From NCBI GenBank assembly GCA_963681975.1, contig OY820613.1, forward strand, positions 3,906,001-3,970,000: a stretch of 64,000 bases of DNA. The letters are read 5' to 3'. The notes under the pieces were generated by a model. That model did not search any database, had not been told where the DNA came from, and worked only from the letters and a program-made list of their open reading frames with translations. Both the position numbers and the translations under genes were made by a program. Origin of the DNA: JANELJ01 sp024511395. Lineage in GTDB: Bacteria; Pseudomonadota; Gammaproteobacteria; GRL18. This document shows, piece by piece, positions 28,988-38,112 of the stretch; position 1 is the first letter of the stretch; each line of letters opens with the position of its first letter.

Positions 28988-30376
28988 GTTCAACCTGAAT
29001 AATACCGTTTTAAGCCTGACATCAAGCCAGGTTTAAAGCGGCTGATTGTTCTGGTTTGATAAAATATCCCATCAAACCGGAAATAATTTTGAGCCACAAA
29101 AGCCGGAGCTTATTGAGGATCTTTCTTAAGTTATGTCCAGCGGCTACCATAACCACATTAATGGCATCACCGACTGCACCTTTGAGGTAGCAGCGGTCTA
29201 AACGGCCATCGTTTTTCATATGACCAATTTCAGGCTCAATCGCACTGCGCCGTTTTAATGCCTTTTTAATACTTCGGGTAACGCCTCTCTTCTGACCTGA
29301 GATAAAAACTTTAGTGTCTTTTACTTCATGTCCACGATAACCCCGGTCAACAAAGCAGTGTTCCGGTTGTACGGCTGTAAACTGTTTTATCTGTTCCAGT
29401 TGTGGCAGTAGAGTGTGTCCATCATAAGGATTGCCCGGACAACTTTGAGCACCAATAACAAAGCCTTCCTTGTTAGTTACCGCGATACTGGTTTTAACTC
29501 CAAATTCATAAGGCTTATGAGCTTTGCCTTTACTGATACACTCGACTTCCGGTGCATGTAAACTGTAAAGCTTGTTTTTACTGTGCTGCTCCTGCTCAAT
29601 CAGTTTCTGAGCCTGTTTTAGAGCTACTTCAAACAGAGACTGAATATCAACAGAATAGTTGGGCAGTTGTCGTTCAATATCCCGTTTAACACGACCTAAA
29701 CGGGATTTCAGTTTATTGTTCATTTTCTTCATGCGTTTAAACTGTTTTGCATGAGCATAACGACTGGCCATTAGTACATATTGCGGCCCAACCCGATTAT
29801 AGTTCTGACGCAGTTTAATACCGTGCTCTTTGGACAGTTTAACCAGGTTTTCTCTGGCTTTGTTCAGGAGCTTTGAATCGGTTGGAAAAGCGATGTTCTT
29901 TTCCTGTACGGTAGTATCTACCGTGACTTTCTTTAAACTGCCGGGCTTTATGGTTTTACTCTTTAGTCCGGCTTTAATGGTTTCAATCAGTAATTTTTCA
30001 CTGCCTGATTTACCCGGCCGGTTACGCCATTTGGTCATGGTCACAGGGTGTATGGGCATCTTATGCTGAAAGTATTCTTCACCACAAAAATATTGCCAGT
30101 ACGGATTTTCTGTCCAGCCTTTTACTACCTGTTCATCCGATAAATCATGAAGGTGTTTCAGGTAATGCAATCCTGCAATCAATCGAGTGCGTATGGCAGG
30201 AGCACCTTTAGTGGATACAAACAGAGCGCCCCATTCTTTATCAAGACTTTCCCGGTCTATGTGTTTTGATAACTTAATCAACTCATGGTTTATGTCCAGC
30301 ATGTTTTCAAGGCGCATCCTGAACAGGTCTTCCTGAGGTATTTTTGGCTGTTTCTTTGGCTTCATTTTGGTCTGGA
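28988..30376 (-). mobile_element. IS-A copy F, one end lost by recombination with IS-B
   Basis: The right end (GTTCAACCTG at 28988) is intact and follows TAATTA. The left end should carry TTTGCAAGGTAATAAGG beyond TGGTCTGGAAA, but the sequence switches at GGTCTGGA (30369-30376) to IS-B. Without its left inverted repeat this copy cannot move, although its transposase could act elsewhere. Confidence 0.9.
29022..30365 (-). CDS. IS5-like DDE transposase, intact, on an end-less copy
   Basis: A full 447-aa transposase starting at the family ATG (MKPKKQPKIP). Candidate catalytic Asp150, Asp340 and Glu377/379 are present. Shares the changes KTSIAV and PEHCFVD with copy E. The normal upstream region is replaced by IS-B coding sequence, which leaves the frame open a further 12 codons upstream. 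Any expression would depend on an antisense promoter inside IS-B. Confidence 0.88.
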   Translation of the reverse strand: MKPKKQPKIPQEDLFRMRLENMLDINHELIKLSKHIDRESLDKEWGALFVSTKGAPAIRTRLIAGLHYLKHLHDLSDEQVVKGWTENPYWQYFCGEEYFQHKMPIHPVTMTKWRNRPGKSGSEKLLIETIKAGLKSKTIKPGSLKKVTVDTTVQEKNIAFPTDSKLLNKARENLVKLSKEHGIKLRQNYNRVGPQYVLMASRYAHAKQFKRMKKMNNKLKSRLGRVKRDIERQLPNYSVDIQSLFEVALKQAQKLIEQEQHSKNKLYSLHAPEVECISKGKAHKPYEFGVKTSIAVTNKEGFVIGAQSCPGNPYDGHTLLPQLEQIKQFTAVQPEHCFVDRGYRGHEVKDTKVFISGQKRGVTRSIKKALKRRSAIEPEIGHMKNDGRLDRCYLKGAVGDAINVVMVAAGHNLRKILNKLRLLWLKIISGLMGYFIKPEQSAALNLA

Positions 30377-30737
30377 TATTATTGTTGCTTATGAAAAGCA
30401 CTGGTCGATTGAGCCCTTGTTCAATCAGTTAAAAAATGACTGGGGCATGAAACAGACCTGGCAGAAAACCCGGAAGGTGTTACATCGATGGGTACACATT
30501 ATTGCTCTGGGGTATATTATACCTCAATTGCGGGCTATTAAATGTCCGGACCCGGTATTGCGCTTAATTGATAATACGTCCTGGCGAAAGAATACACCCA
30601 TTACTGCCGGAAGAATACGAATGGGACTGATAAGGTATTTTTCGCAGGTTAGGGTCAGGGACTGGTGGGATGGTAAGTCACAAAAATTCCAGCCGCCGGA
30701 TACGGATATTTTAAGGCGATTTGAAGATTTGTTATAA
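30369..30737 (+). pseudogene. IS-B transposase, C-terminal part
   Basis: Starts at the recombination joint GGTCTGGATATTA and reads IVAYEKHWSIEPLFNQLK, with the catalytic Glu and downstream helices, to a stop at 30737. It is in better frame than the same part of copy 1 but is cut off from its N-terminal half by the inverted IS-A. Confidence 0.85.
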
Positions 30738-30831
30738 AAACAATTTCAAAACAGCCGGTTATAAACAAATTGTTAAAGAACGTATGAGCGAAACAGGACT
30801 CTCAAGGGTGAGCTGTCGCTCTAAACTTTAG

Positions 30832-31260
30832 TTATAATAATTTTCTGACACACTCCAGATAAGCCTTTTCATCAGGAACCTGCTGGTTTCTCTGTGCCTG
30901 CCAGAGCATCACCCCCAGACAGTCCATAATCTGGTGTTCTGCTTCATGGGGATCACCGGTTTTATTACATAAAGACTGGTATAAACTGACTATTTCAGCT
31001 GGACGCCGGGTGCTGAGCTGTTCCTGAATGGCAATATGCATGCCCAGATGTAGAAACGGGTTGGTTTGTCCCATTTCCGGGGTAAAATCCTGTTCCTGAT
31101 TTTGCTCAATATTATCAAAAAAATCATGGTATTCAGGGTGCAGTCTAATCAGTTCAGCAATCAGGGTTTCCATAGGCTCCAGGGGTTGACTGCGTTTAAA
31201 CTTGTCCCAGCTCTGAAAATAAACTTGGCGGTTCTGGTTTCTGTCCTGACCAAAAAACAT
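30832..31260 (-). CDS. DUF1841 family protein
   Basis: A 142-aa soluble protein of the DUF1841 family, common in beta- and gammaproteobacteria, with no assigned role. Family features seen are MFFGQDRNQNRQVYF at the start, HPEYHDFF, NPFLHLGMHIAIQEQ and GDPHEAEHQIMDCLG. The His-rich repeats could bind metal, but this is unproven. Its TAA stop lies inside the IS-B target duplication, so the insertion left the protein unchanged. ISAs1 stands 50 bp upstream and may have separated it from its original promoter. Confidence 0.85.
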   Translation of the reverse strand: MFFGQDRNQNRQVYFQSWDKFKRSQPLEPMETLIAELIRLHPEYHDFFDNIEQNQEQDFTPEMGQTNPFLHLGMHIAIQEQLSTRRPAEIVSLYQSLCNKTGDPHEAEHQIMDCLGVMLWQAQRNQQVPDEKAYLECVRKLL

Positions 31261-31308
31261 TTAAGATTCCATAAAGCAAATAATATTTAACAAATTCAAA
31301 TACAGCCG

Positions 31309-32543
31309 CAGGGCGGGAGCATACTTTGATCAAAATTTAACCAAATAATAATTTGGCCCGCATATCATCATCCCATGCTACCCGTTTTAGCTTACCTTTC
31401 ATACTGTCTTTAACAGGAGACAGTTTAGCGATATTAAGCGCAAAACGTCGAAACAATGCCATATTCTCAGGGCTGTCTCCTGTTCGTATTCTTGAATCAT
31501 CTTCTTTAAAAACAACATCTAACACCCAGTGCTGACTATTTTCTATGTGCCAGTGACGCCTTATCTTCCGGGCGATATTCTCTACATCATCCTTCAATGA
31601 ACTGATGTAACAGGAATATTCAGTCCGTTCTTTATCCTGGCTCTGTACCTGCCTTTTGACTTCAATAACACTGTGTAAGCCTTGCCATGATTGTGCTGAT
31701 TCAATCCAGTCGGTGACATCCAGCCGGATATAGCGACGCCGTTCAATACGACCATGTCCTTTATCCACTTCCTCATAAGACTGACTACTAATGGTTTCCG
31801 GTTCCCCGTTTTATCTTATGATAACCAGGCTTTAATTTCCTCATAAAGTGTTTTCTGGTTATTTTTAATCTGGATGACATAGTCAGCCTGCTGTTTTCTT
31901 AATGTGGACACCGTCTCTTTCTGGCAGTGCATCGCATCCAGGGTGACACAACTGTCTTTAACATCAAACAGTTCAAGGCTCTCCTGTACGCTTTTAATTT
32001 CATTCTTTTTATCTGCAGAACGGCTTTGATAAACCACCGGACCACTGTCAACCGCCATTACAGAAAGCAGGTGTAAAGCCGTCATTTTATCCCCGTTATG
32101 ATGGCTTCTCCTTAAGGTTTTACCATCAATAGCCAGATGTTCATGACCTTGTTTTTCCCTTATGCTATTTAGCCAGCTAACAAAACAATCCAACCGGTTA
32201 TCCGGCGATAGACTTTCTATAATTCGGGCTATTGTATGACGCCAGGGTATGCCTTGTTTGAATGCACGGTATTTTCTTAACCACTCCAGCTTTGATTCAC
32301 CAAAGCGTTGAATGTCTTTACAGCCTTCTGCCCCACATAAAATAGCCACCAGGGTTAAAAATACTATATCCAGTAATTCGTACTGGATGTTTATATCTGT
32401 TCGGCCGTCTTGTAGTGATTTAAAATGAGGGTCAAAGTTCATCAGAGTCTCCAAATGCTTACTTTAAAGCTCTGAGCCTCATCTTTCAAATTAGTTCAAT
32501 TTAATTTCTGGTTGCTTTTTGAGCAAAGTATGAGCCGGCCCTG
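31309..32543 (-). mobile_element. ISAs1-family insertion sequence
   Basis: A 1235-bp element with ends CAGGGCGGGAGCATACTTTG and the complement of CAGGGCCGGCTCATACTTTG. It is flanked by a perfect 10-bp duplication, AATACAGCCG (31299-31308 and 32544-32553), within the 8-10 bp normal for the family. Confidence 0.93.
31337..32454 (-). pseudogene. ISAs1 transposase, stop and frameshift
   Basis: N-terminal H-repeat-associated domain (LLDIVFLTLVAILCGAEG), then IDGKTLRRS and TLDAMHCQKET with two catalytic Asp, and a C-terminal part with HWHIENSQHWVLDVVFKEDD. An in-frame TAA at 31816-31818 (after KAWLS) and loss of one base a few codons later put the last 140 residues out of frame. The target duplication is still perfect, so the element arrived fairly recently or has decayed only slightly. 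Confidence 0.85.
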
Positions 32544-32627
32544 AATACAGCCGTCATTCTTAACTTTTTTATACCTGAATGCAAGGCAACAATCTATAAA
32601 ATACACTTGAAATTACAGGTCTATTGC

Positions 32628-32641
32628 TTGATAAAAATCAA
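32628..32641. promoter_or_regulatory. FNR/Anr-type box upstream of the phosphate transporter
   Basis: TTGATAAAAATCAA is an exact match to the palindromic consensus TTGAT-N4-ATCAA of the oxygen-sensing regulators FNR and Anr. It is centred about 104 bp before the pit start and 85 bp after ISAs1. Control of phosphate uptake by oxygen is inferred only. Confidence 0.55.
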
Positions 32642-32738
32642 TAATAGATAAAATAAAATATTGTTTTCAATCTTCTGTTACATTTTAATCGTAGTTTTAT
32701 TACAATCATTCTTCCTGAAATTTTAAAGCAGAAATATT

Positions 32739-34310
32739 ATGGAACTAAAAAATATTAATGATATAGATGATGCCACCCGACATTCACGTCGGGAGCTTTT
32801 TTGTATAGGTACTGCTCTGCTCTTTATTGTGGGGATTATGCTCTATACTATTTCTGCCAATAGTCTGGACGGCAGTCCGCATACCCTCTTAATTATAGCG
32901 GCTATGATTGGCGGTTATATGGCCATGAATATTGGCGCCAATGATGTCGCTAATAATGTTGGTCCCGCAGTGGGTTCAAATGCCCTGACTATGATGGGGG
33001 CTATATTAATTGCGGCCATATTCGAGGCCTCCGGGGCGCTTATTGCCGGTGGTGATGTGGTCAGTACAATTAAAAAAGGCATTATTGATCCGGCCGGTGT
33101 AATTAATAGTGATGCCTTTGTCTGGATGATGATGGCTGCTCTGCTGGCCGGAGCCATCTGGCTGAATATTGCGACTGTCCTTGGGGCACCTGTATCCACT
33201 ACTCATTCCATTGTGGGCGGGGTCTTGGGTGCCGGTATTGCTGCCGGCGGTATGGGCATTGCCAACTGGGATAAAATGGGGGCAATTGCCGCCAGCTGGG
33301 TTATTTCTCCGGTACTGGGAGGCTTAATTGCGGCGGCTTTTCTCTATCTGATTAAACGATTTATTACCTATAAGGCAGATATGCTGCAGGCCGCCAAAAA
33401 AGTGGTTCCGATTCTGGTGGCTATTATGGCTTGGGCTTTTTCCACTTATCTTATTATTAAGGGGCTGAAAAAGCTCTGGAAAGTGGACTTTATGACGGCA
33501 ACAGGTGTCGGACTTATAATTGCTGTGGTCATATTTATTATGGTTAAACCGCTGATTGCTAAAGCGGCCAACCGTTTAAATAATGATAAAGACAGTATTA
33601 ACTCGTTATTTACCATACCCCTTATTTTTTCTGCTGCCCTGTTAAGTTTTGCCCATGGCGCTAATGATGTGGCCAATGCGGTAGGACCGCTGGCAGCCAT
33701 TACTGAAGTGATCACTCATGGTAATATGGCTTCCAAGGCTCCCATACCTCTCTGGGTTATGCTGATTGGCGCCATAGGTATTACTATTGGACTGGCCTTA
33801 TACGGTCCCAAACTCATTAAAACCGTTGGCAGTGAAATTACCGAACTGAATAAAATGCGCGCTTTCTGTATTGCTATGGCCGCTTCAATTACGGTTATTA
33901 TTGCTTCTCAGTTAGGTCTGCCGGTCAGTTCCACCCATATTGCCGTAGGCGGAATTTTTGGTGTGGGATTTTTACGTGAGTACCTGAAAGCCAGTTACGT
34001 TCAGATGGTTGAAGAAATCAAACATCATCATGAAAGCGATAACCCGGAAGAAGTGGAAGCCTTTTTAATGGAGTTTAAAAAAGCCCATCTGGAGCAGAAA
34101 CGTCAGATGCTTTATGAGCTGAAAATGAAATCTGCCAAGGCCCATTTAAACAAGAAAGAACGTAAACAGTTAAAACGTGTCTACAATACTGAACTGGTTA
34201 AGCGTTCTCACATGTACAGAATTGCGGCGGCCTGGGTTATTACGGTTCCAGTTTCCGGTTTAATGGCCGCCATACTGTTTTATACCATTCGTGGTATGAT
34301 GCTGCCTTAA
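32739..34310 (+). CDS. pit: PiT-family inorganic phosphate transporter
   Basis: A 523-aa inner membrane carrier that takes up phosphate with H+ or Na+. The two inverted PiT repeats each carry the signature: GANDVANNVGPAVGS (about residues 66-80) and GANDVANAVGPLAA (about 308-321). PVSTTHSIVGG and PVSSTHIAVGG are also repeated. About eleven hydrophobic segments are visible. A charged, helical cytoplasmic insert (about 425-490, rich in Lys, Glu, His) precedes the last helix. The DUF47 (PhoU-like) partner often encoded next to PiT genes is absent. dsbB follows after 24 bp in the same direction. Confidence 0.93.
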   Translation: MELKNINDIDDATRHSRRELFCIGTALLFIVGIMLYTISANSLDGSPHTLLIIAAMIGGYMAMNIGANDVANNVGPAVGSNALTMMGAILIAAIFEASGALIAGGDVVSTIKKGIIDPAGVINSDAFVWMMMAALLAGAIWLNIATVLGAPVSTTHSIVGGVLGAGIAAGGMGIANWDKMGAIAASWVISPVLGGLIAAAFLYLIKRFITYKADMLQAAKKVVPILVAIMAWAFSTYLIIKGLKKLWKVDFMTATGVGLIIAVVIFIMVKPLIAKAANRLNNDKDSINSLFTIPLIFSAALLSFAHGANDVANAVGPLAAITEVITHGNMASKAPIPLWVMLIGAIGITIGLALYGPKLIKTVGSEITELNKMRAFCIAMAASITVIIASQLGLPVSSTHIAVGGIFGVGFLREYLKASYVQMVEEIKHHHESDNPEEVEAFLMEFKKAHLEQKRQMLYELKMKSAKAHLNKKERKQLKRVYNTELVKRSHMYRIAAAWVITVPVSGLMAAILFYTIRGMMLP

Positions 34311-34334
34311 TAATATACTGGAACAGGGATTAAA

Positions 34335-34847
34335 ATGTTGAATAAATTCTGGCGCCTGCCTGAAACAACAGGTTACTGGTTATTTTTTCTGCTGCTGGGG
34401 TTGGCCATGGAAGGTGTGGCTCTGTTTTACCAGTATAAACTCGATTATACCCCCTGTGTGGTCTGTATCCATACCCGCATCTGGACTGCGGCCCTGATCT
34501 TGGTAGCTGTCTTGGGTCTGCTGCTGCATAAGTCCCGGGCTGGTGTACTGGTAAGCCAGTTGCTAATACTGGTAGTCAGTATCGGTCTAATGGAACGCTC
34601 CTGGCTGTTATTAGGCATAGAGCGCGGCTTTATTGAAGGCTCATGCTCCATGGACTCCGGCCTGCCCATCTGGTTTGCCCTGGATAAATGGTGGCCCATT
34701 GTTTTTGAAGTCATGGAACCCTGTGGCTATACCCCCGAATTATTATTTGGCATAACCATGGCAGAAGCTTTGGTGGTATTTTCAGTTACTATGATTTTGC
34801 TGCATTCATTACTGCTGATAGGCTTATTGCTGAAAAACAGAAAATAA
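34335..34847 (+). CDS. dsbB: DsbB, quinone-dependent reoxidant of DsbA
   Basis: A 170-aa membrane protein that passes electrons from DsbA to quinone during periplasmic disulfide formation. Four helices are visible (about 15-33, 48-66, 72-90, 142-164). The first periplasmic loop holds the redox pair Cys-Val-Val-Cys (PCVVCIH). The second holds the other pair (SCSMDSG and EPCGYTP). An Arg follows the first pair (HTRIW), as in active DsbB. Oxidised periplasmic cysteines matter here because of the multiheme cytochromes, but no direct link is shown. AACAGGGAT precedes the ATG. Confidence 0.93.
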   Translation: MLNKFWRLPETTGYWLFFLLLGLAMEGVALFYQYKLDYTPCVVCIHTRIWTAALILVAVLGLLLHKSRAGVLVSQLLILVVSIGLMERSWLLLGIERGFIEGSCSMDSGLPIWFALDKWWPIVFEVMEPCGYTPELLFGITMAEALVVFSVTMILLHSLLLIGLLLKNRK

Positions 34848-35483
34848 TCAGTCATAAACTTTCTTTTTAAACTCACATAAATCTTCAATCAGACAGGCGC
34901 TGCATTTGGGGTTTCTGGCCTTACAGATATAACGGCCGTGCAGGATCAGCCAGTGGTGGGCATTGAGCATAAATTCTTTGGGGATCAGTCTTAGCAGACG
35001 TTTTTCCACTTCTACTACATCTTTACCCGGCGCAATTTTAGTGCGGTTCGAGACCCGGAAAATATGGGTGTCCACTGCCATAGTAGGGTGGCCGAAAGCT
35101 GTATTAAGAACCACATTAGCCGTTTTCCGACCAACACCGAGCAGCGCTTCCAGAGCCTTGCGGTCATCAGGCACCTGACTGTCATGCAGATCAATAAGTA
35201 TTTTGCAGGTCTTAATAATATTTTTGCCCTTGCTGTTATACAGGCCGATGGTTTTAATATATTCCTTCAGCCCATCTTCACCCAGAGCATAAATAGCTTC
35301 CGGTGTATTCGCCACCGCAAAAAGTTTTTCCGTCGCCTTATTAACCCCTTTATCCGTAGTCTGAGCCGACAAAATAACCGCAATCAATAACTCAAAAGGA
35401 CTGGAAAAGTTAAGCTCAGTAGTAGGCTCCGGATTATTGTCCCGAAACCGAGAAAAAATCTCAATCCGCTTCTCTTTATTCAT
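34848..35483 (-). CDS. nth: Endonuclease III (Nth)
   Basis: A 211-aa base-excision DNA glycosylase/AP lyase for oxidised pyrimidines. The helix-hairpin-helix motif LLGVGRKTANVVL carries the catalytic Lys, and AVDTHIFRVSNR carries the catalytic Asp. The C-terminal [4Fe-4S] cluster motif is C-X6-C-X2-C-X5-C (CKARNPKCSACLIEDLC). It lies downstream of rsxE as in many gammaproteobacteria, with a heptad array between. It converges with dsbB with no gap between the stops. Confidence 0.96.
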   Translation of the reverse strand: MNKEKRIEIFSRFRDNNPEPTTELNFSSPFELLIAVILSAQTTDKGVNKATEKLFAVANTPEAIYALGEDGLKEYIKTIGLYNSKGKNIIKTCKILIDLHDSQVPDDRKALEALLGVGRKTANVVLNTAFGHPTMAVDTHIFRVSNRTKIAPGKDVVEVEKRLLRLIPKEFMLNAHHWLILHGRYICKARNPKCSACLIEDLCEFKKKVYD

Positions 35484-35517
35484 AACAACAATATTTTCTC
35501 AACGCTTATGCTCTTTC

Positions 35518-35552
35518 TTAACACTTAACACTTAACACTTAACACTTAACAC
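35518..35552. repeat. Heptad array TTAACAC x5
   Basis: Five perfect TTAACAC units between nth and rsxE, preceded by TATGCTCTTTCT. The array touches the rsxE stop codon. The same leader and related heptads recur at 39017-39180 and 42094-42147. Confidence 0.95.
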
Positions 35553-36296
35553 TTACGCCTTCTTTTTCAACGAAAAATAATTCTTCAAAGCCAGCAAAAA
35601 CGCCAGCCCCATAAAAGCCCCAGGCGGCAAAATAGCCAGCAGAAACCCCTTGTAATCAGGAATAACTTCAATAGTCAGCCACTGCATACCCTCACCAAAC
35701 ATAATATGGGCATTGGACAGTAAAGTACCCAGACCAATCACTTCACGCATAGCGCCCAGTACCACCAGTACCAAGGTAAAACCGAGTCCCATCATCAGAC
35801 CGTCAAATGCTGCCTTACCTAAGGTGTTTTTAGAAGCAAAGGCCTCGGCACGGGCAATAATCGAACAGTTGGTGACAATCAGGGGAATAAAAATACCCAG
35901 GATCAGGTATAACTCGTGAAACCAGGCGTGTATCACCAGTTCAATGGCCGTAACCACAGAGGCAATAATAATGACAAACACCGGCAGGTGGATTTCAGGA
36001 CGGACGATATTGCGGATCAGGGATATGGACATATTAGATAAGATCAGTACGGCAATGGTAGCCAGTCCCAGTCCCAGGGCATTTATGACACTATTGGAGA
36101 CTGCCAGCAGTGGGCACAGGCCCAGCATCTGCACCAGTACCGCATTATTGCTCCACAAGCCGTCTTTAGCAATGGGAGTATATTCTGCTAGGAAGGAGCC
36201 TTTAGCTGGAAAAGAGCCTTCAGCTAAAGAAGAGCCTGGCTTTTTATCCTCATTAATATCAGATGGTGCGGTTGTTTCAGAGAGAGTTTCAGACAT
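35553..36296 (-). CDS. rsxE: RsxE/RnfE, Rnf complex membrane subunit
   Basis: A 247-aa integral membrane subunit of the ion-pumping ferredoxin:NAD+ (Rnf/Rsx) complex. It has six helices and the conserved GLCPLLAVSNSVINALGLG and PLIVTNCSIIARAEAFA segments that face RsxA. The first 45 residues are an unusual hydrophilic extension with an imperfect six-residue repeat (SLAEGS-FPAKGS-FLAE). It is encoded by roughly 18-bp repeats at about 36190-36242. It is last in the cluster, 8 bp after rsxG, and its stop abuts the heptad array. Confidence 0.93.
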   Translation of the reverse strand: MSETLSETTAPSDINEDKKPGSSLAEGSFPAKGSFLAEYTPIAKDGLWSNNAVLVQMLGLCPLLAVSNSVINALGLGLATIAVLILSNMSISLIRNIVRPEIHLPVFVIIIASVVTAIELVIHAWFHELYLILGIFIPLIVTNCSIIARAEAFASKNTLGKAAFDGLMMGLGFTLVLVVLGAMREVIGLGTLLSNAHIMFGEGMQWLTIEVIPDYKGFLLAILPPGAFMGLAFLLALKNYFSLKKKA

Positions 36297-36304
36297 GGTT
36301 TTAC

Positions 36305-36994
36305 CTATTCTCCACGCATGGCGGCATGATATTTCTGATCAAAACTTTTCTGATCCAGAAACAGCCATTGTTTGTTGGCATTATAATAATCCAGTGCCCG
36401 GTAAACGGCTTTGACTACCGCTCTTGGGGTAATGGTGGCGCCAGTAAACTGATCAAAAACTCCGCCGTCTTTTTTAACCCGCCACAATTTCTGTTTAGGG
36501 TTGTTAATGGATTTGCCGTTAAAACTTAATATCCACGGGTTTTTGTTAATATCAATTTTATCTCCCAGACCGGGGGTTTCCTTATGGGAAATCACCCTGA
36601 CACCGGATATCTGACCGGAAACATTGATCGTAATTAACAGGTTAATATCACCATTATAACCGTCATGAGCCACAATAGGATACGCAACGGCTACCGGTGT
36701 TTTGTCTTTCCAGGCCTGGTAAACCGTCACCGGCTTATCATAGCCCAGTAATGAATCAGCCGGTACCGTTAAACGGCTGGCCAGTAAATCATTATTATAA
36801 CTTTCTGCTGGAAGAATATTGTTCAGATTTTTTAACAAGTTGGCTTTTTCACTGGCTTCAATCTGCTCTTTGGTCAGTTCAAAGGTACTCACAACCAGAG
36901 CAGTACCCAGCCCGCCAAAACCGGCTAGCAGGGCAGCACTGATGATCATATTATGCAGCAGTGAGCTTTTATCAATTGCTTTTGTACCGCTCAT
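36305..36994 (-). CDS. rsxG: RsxG/RnfG, FMN-carrying Rnf subunit
   Basis: A 229-aa subunit anchored by one N-terminal helix (about 15-37), with a periplasmic FMN-binding domain. The covalent flavin motif [S/T]GAT is visible in DQFTGATITPRAV (about residues 185-197). The conserved GYNGDINLLITIN and ETPGLGDKID are also present. It overlaps rsxD by 4 bp (ATGA), a sign of translational coupling. Confidence 0.95.
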   Translation of the reverse strand: MSGTKAIDKSSLLHNMIISAALLAGFGGLGTALVVSTFELTKEQIEASEKANLLKNLNNILPAESYNNDLLASRLTVPADSLLGYDKPVTVYQAWKDKTPVAVAYPIVAHDGYNGDINLLITINVSGQISGVRVISHKETPGLGDKIDINKNPWILSFNGKSINNPKQKLWRVKKDGGVFDQFTGATITPRAVVKAVYRALDYYNANKQWLFLDQKSFDQKYHAAMRGE

Positions 36995-38046
36995 TGCTGC
37001 TCCTTATCTATATTATGACCATATACCCTGGGCTGAGTGTAATAATCCAGCAGGGGGACGCACATGTTCATAATTAATACAGAAAAAGCAATGGCATCGG
37101 GATAGCCGCCCCAGGTGCGGATAATATAGATAAGCAGGCCAATACCGGCACCATAAATAATCTGCCCTTTGGGTGTCGTTGCTGCAGTAACCGGATCGGT
37201 GGCAATAAAAAATGCCCCCAGCATGGTAGCGCCGGAAAACAGGTGAAACAGAGGGCTGGGGTTACTGTCCAGTTCAAAGCTGCCGAACAGCAGGGAGACA
37301 AAGCCCATAGTCGCCAGCATGGAAACTGGAATGTACCACTGGATGACGCCTTTTTTCAGCAGAAACAGACCGCCGGCAAGAAAGGCCAGGCTCACCCATT
37401 CAGTACCGATGCCGCCAAGCATACCGAAGGTATGACCGGTAGATTTAATTTCGGAAATGGAGGCCAGGCCATTAATCACGGAAGTGCGTACCACACCCAA
37501 GGGTGTAGCATAACTGACTGCATCCAGTGTCAGTGTATCGGGCAGTTGATTAAACAACTGGTAATTTAAAGTCTGCAATAAACTTAAAGACTCATGCCCG
37601 CCCAGCATAACAGGCGCTGTCCAGAGGGTAGTCATTTCTGCAGGAAAGGAAACCAGCAGAATAGCATACGCCGCCATAGCCGGATTAAACGGGTTATAAC
37701 CCAGACCGCCATAAAGCTGTTTGGCAATAACAATAGCAAAAAAACTCCCCACCAGAGTCAGCCACCACGGCGCCAGTGGCGGCAGAGCCAGAGCCAGCAA
37801 GACCGCAGTTAAAATTGCACTATTATCTCTTAGATAAACCTTAATCGGCCGCTTACGTAAATACAGCATAACCGCTTCAAACAGCAGAGAAAACGTTATC
37901 GCCAGCACAATATTAACCAGCACCCCAAAACCAAACACCCAGACAGAAGTAATAATTCCAGGTATCAAAGCCAGCAAAACCACCAGCATCATTTTAGACA
38001 CCGACAGCTCAGGTTTTAAAAAAGGCGAACTTTGCGCAACAAACAT
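36991..38046 (-). CDS. rsxD: RsxD/RnfD, FMN-carrying Rnf membrane subunit
   Basis: A 351-aa, roughly ten-helix subunit of the NqrB/RnfD family. The covalent FMN site is in FSGATMLGAFFIATDPVTAATTPKG (Thr of SGAT). GGLGYNPFNPAMAAYA is conserved. It is separated from rsxC by 1.13 kb holding a multi-hairpin repeat, an IS-A deletion derivative and heptads. The usual close coupling of C to D is therefore lost, and D-G-E may need a separate promoter or read-through. Confidence 0.95.
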   Translation of the reverse strand: MFVAQSSPFLKPELSVSKMMLVVLLALIPGIITSVWVFGFGVLVNIVLAITFSLLFEAVMLYLRKRPIKVYLRDNSAILTAVLLALALPPLAPWWLTLVGSFFAIVIAKQLYGGLGYNPFNPAMAAYAILLVSFPAEMTTLWTAPVMLGGHESLSLLQTLNYQLFNQLPDTLTLDAVSYATPLGVVRTSVINGLASISEIKSTGHTFGMLGGIGTEWVSLAFLAGGLFLLKKGVIQWYIPVSMLATMGFVSLLFGSFELDSNPSPLFHLFSGATMLGAFFIATDPVTAATTPKGQIIYGAGIGLLIYIIRTWGGYPDAIAFSVLIMNMCVPLLDYYTQPRVYGHNIDKEQQ

Positions 38047-38112
38047 GTATTAATTAATTTTCCTGATATTTTTTTACATTTAAGTTTTATTGTAATTATT
38101 CAGTGTATCTGA

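Larger units (their letters stand above)
27872..30832 (+). mobile_element. IS-B copy 2, with IS-A inserted and internal deletion
   Basis: Both IS-B ends are present, flanked by the 7-bp duplication TATAATA (27865-27871 and 30833-30839). The right-hand duplication supplies the stop codon of the neighbouring DUF1841 gene. Inside, IS-A copy F occupies TAATTA at 28982. Its far end has recombined with IS-B at the shared GGTCTGGA, deleting one end of IS-A and about 130 bp of IS-B. Confidence 0.92.
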
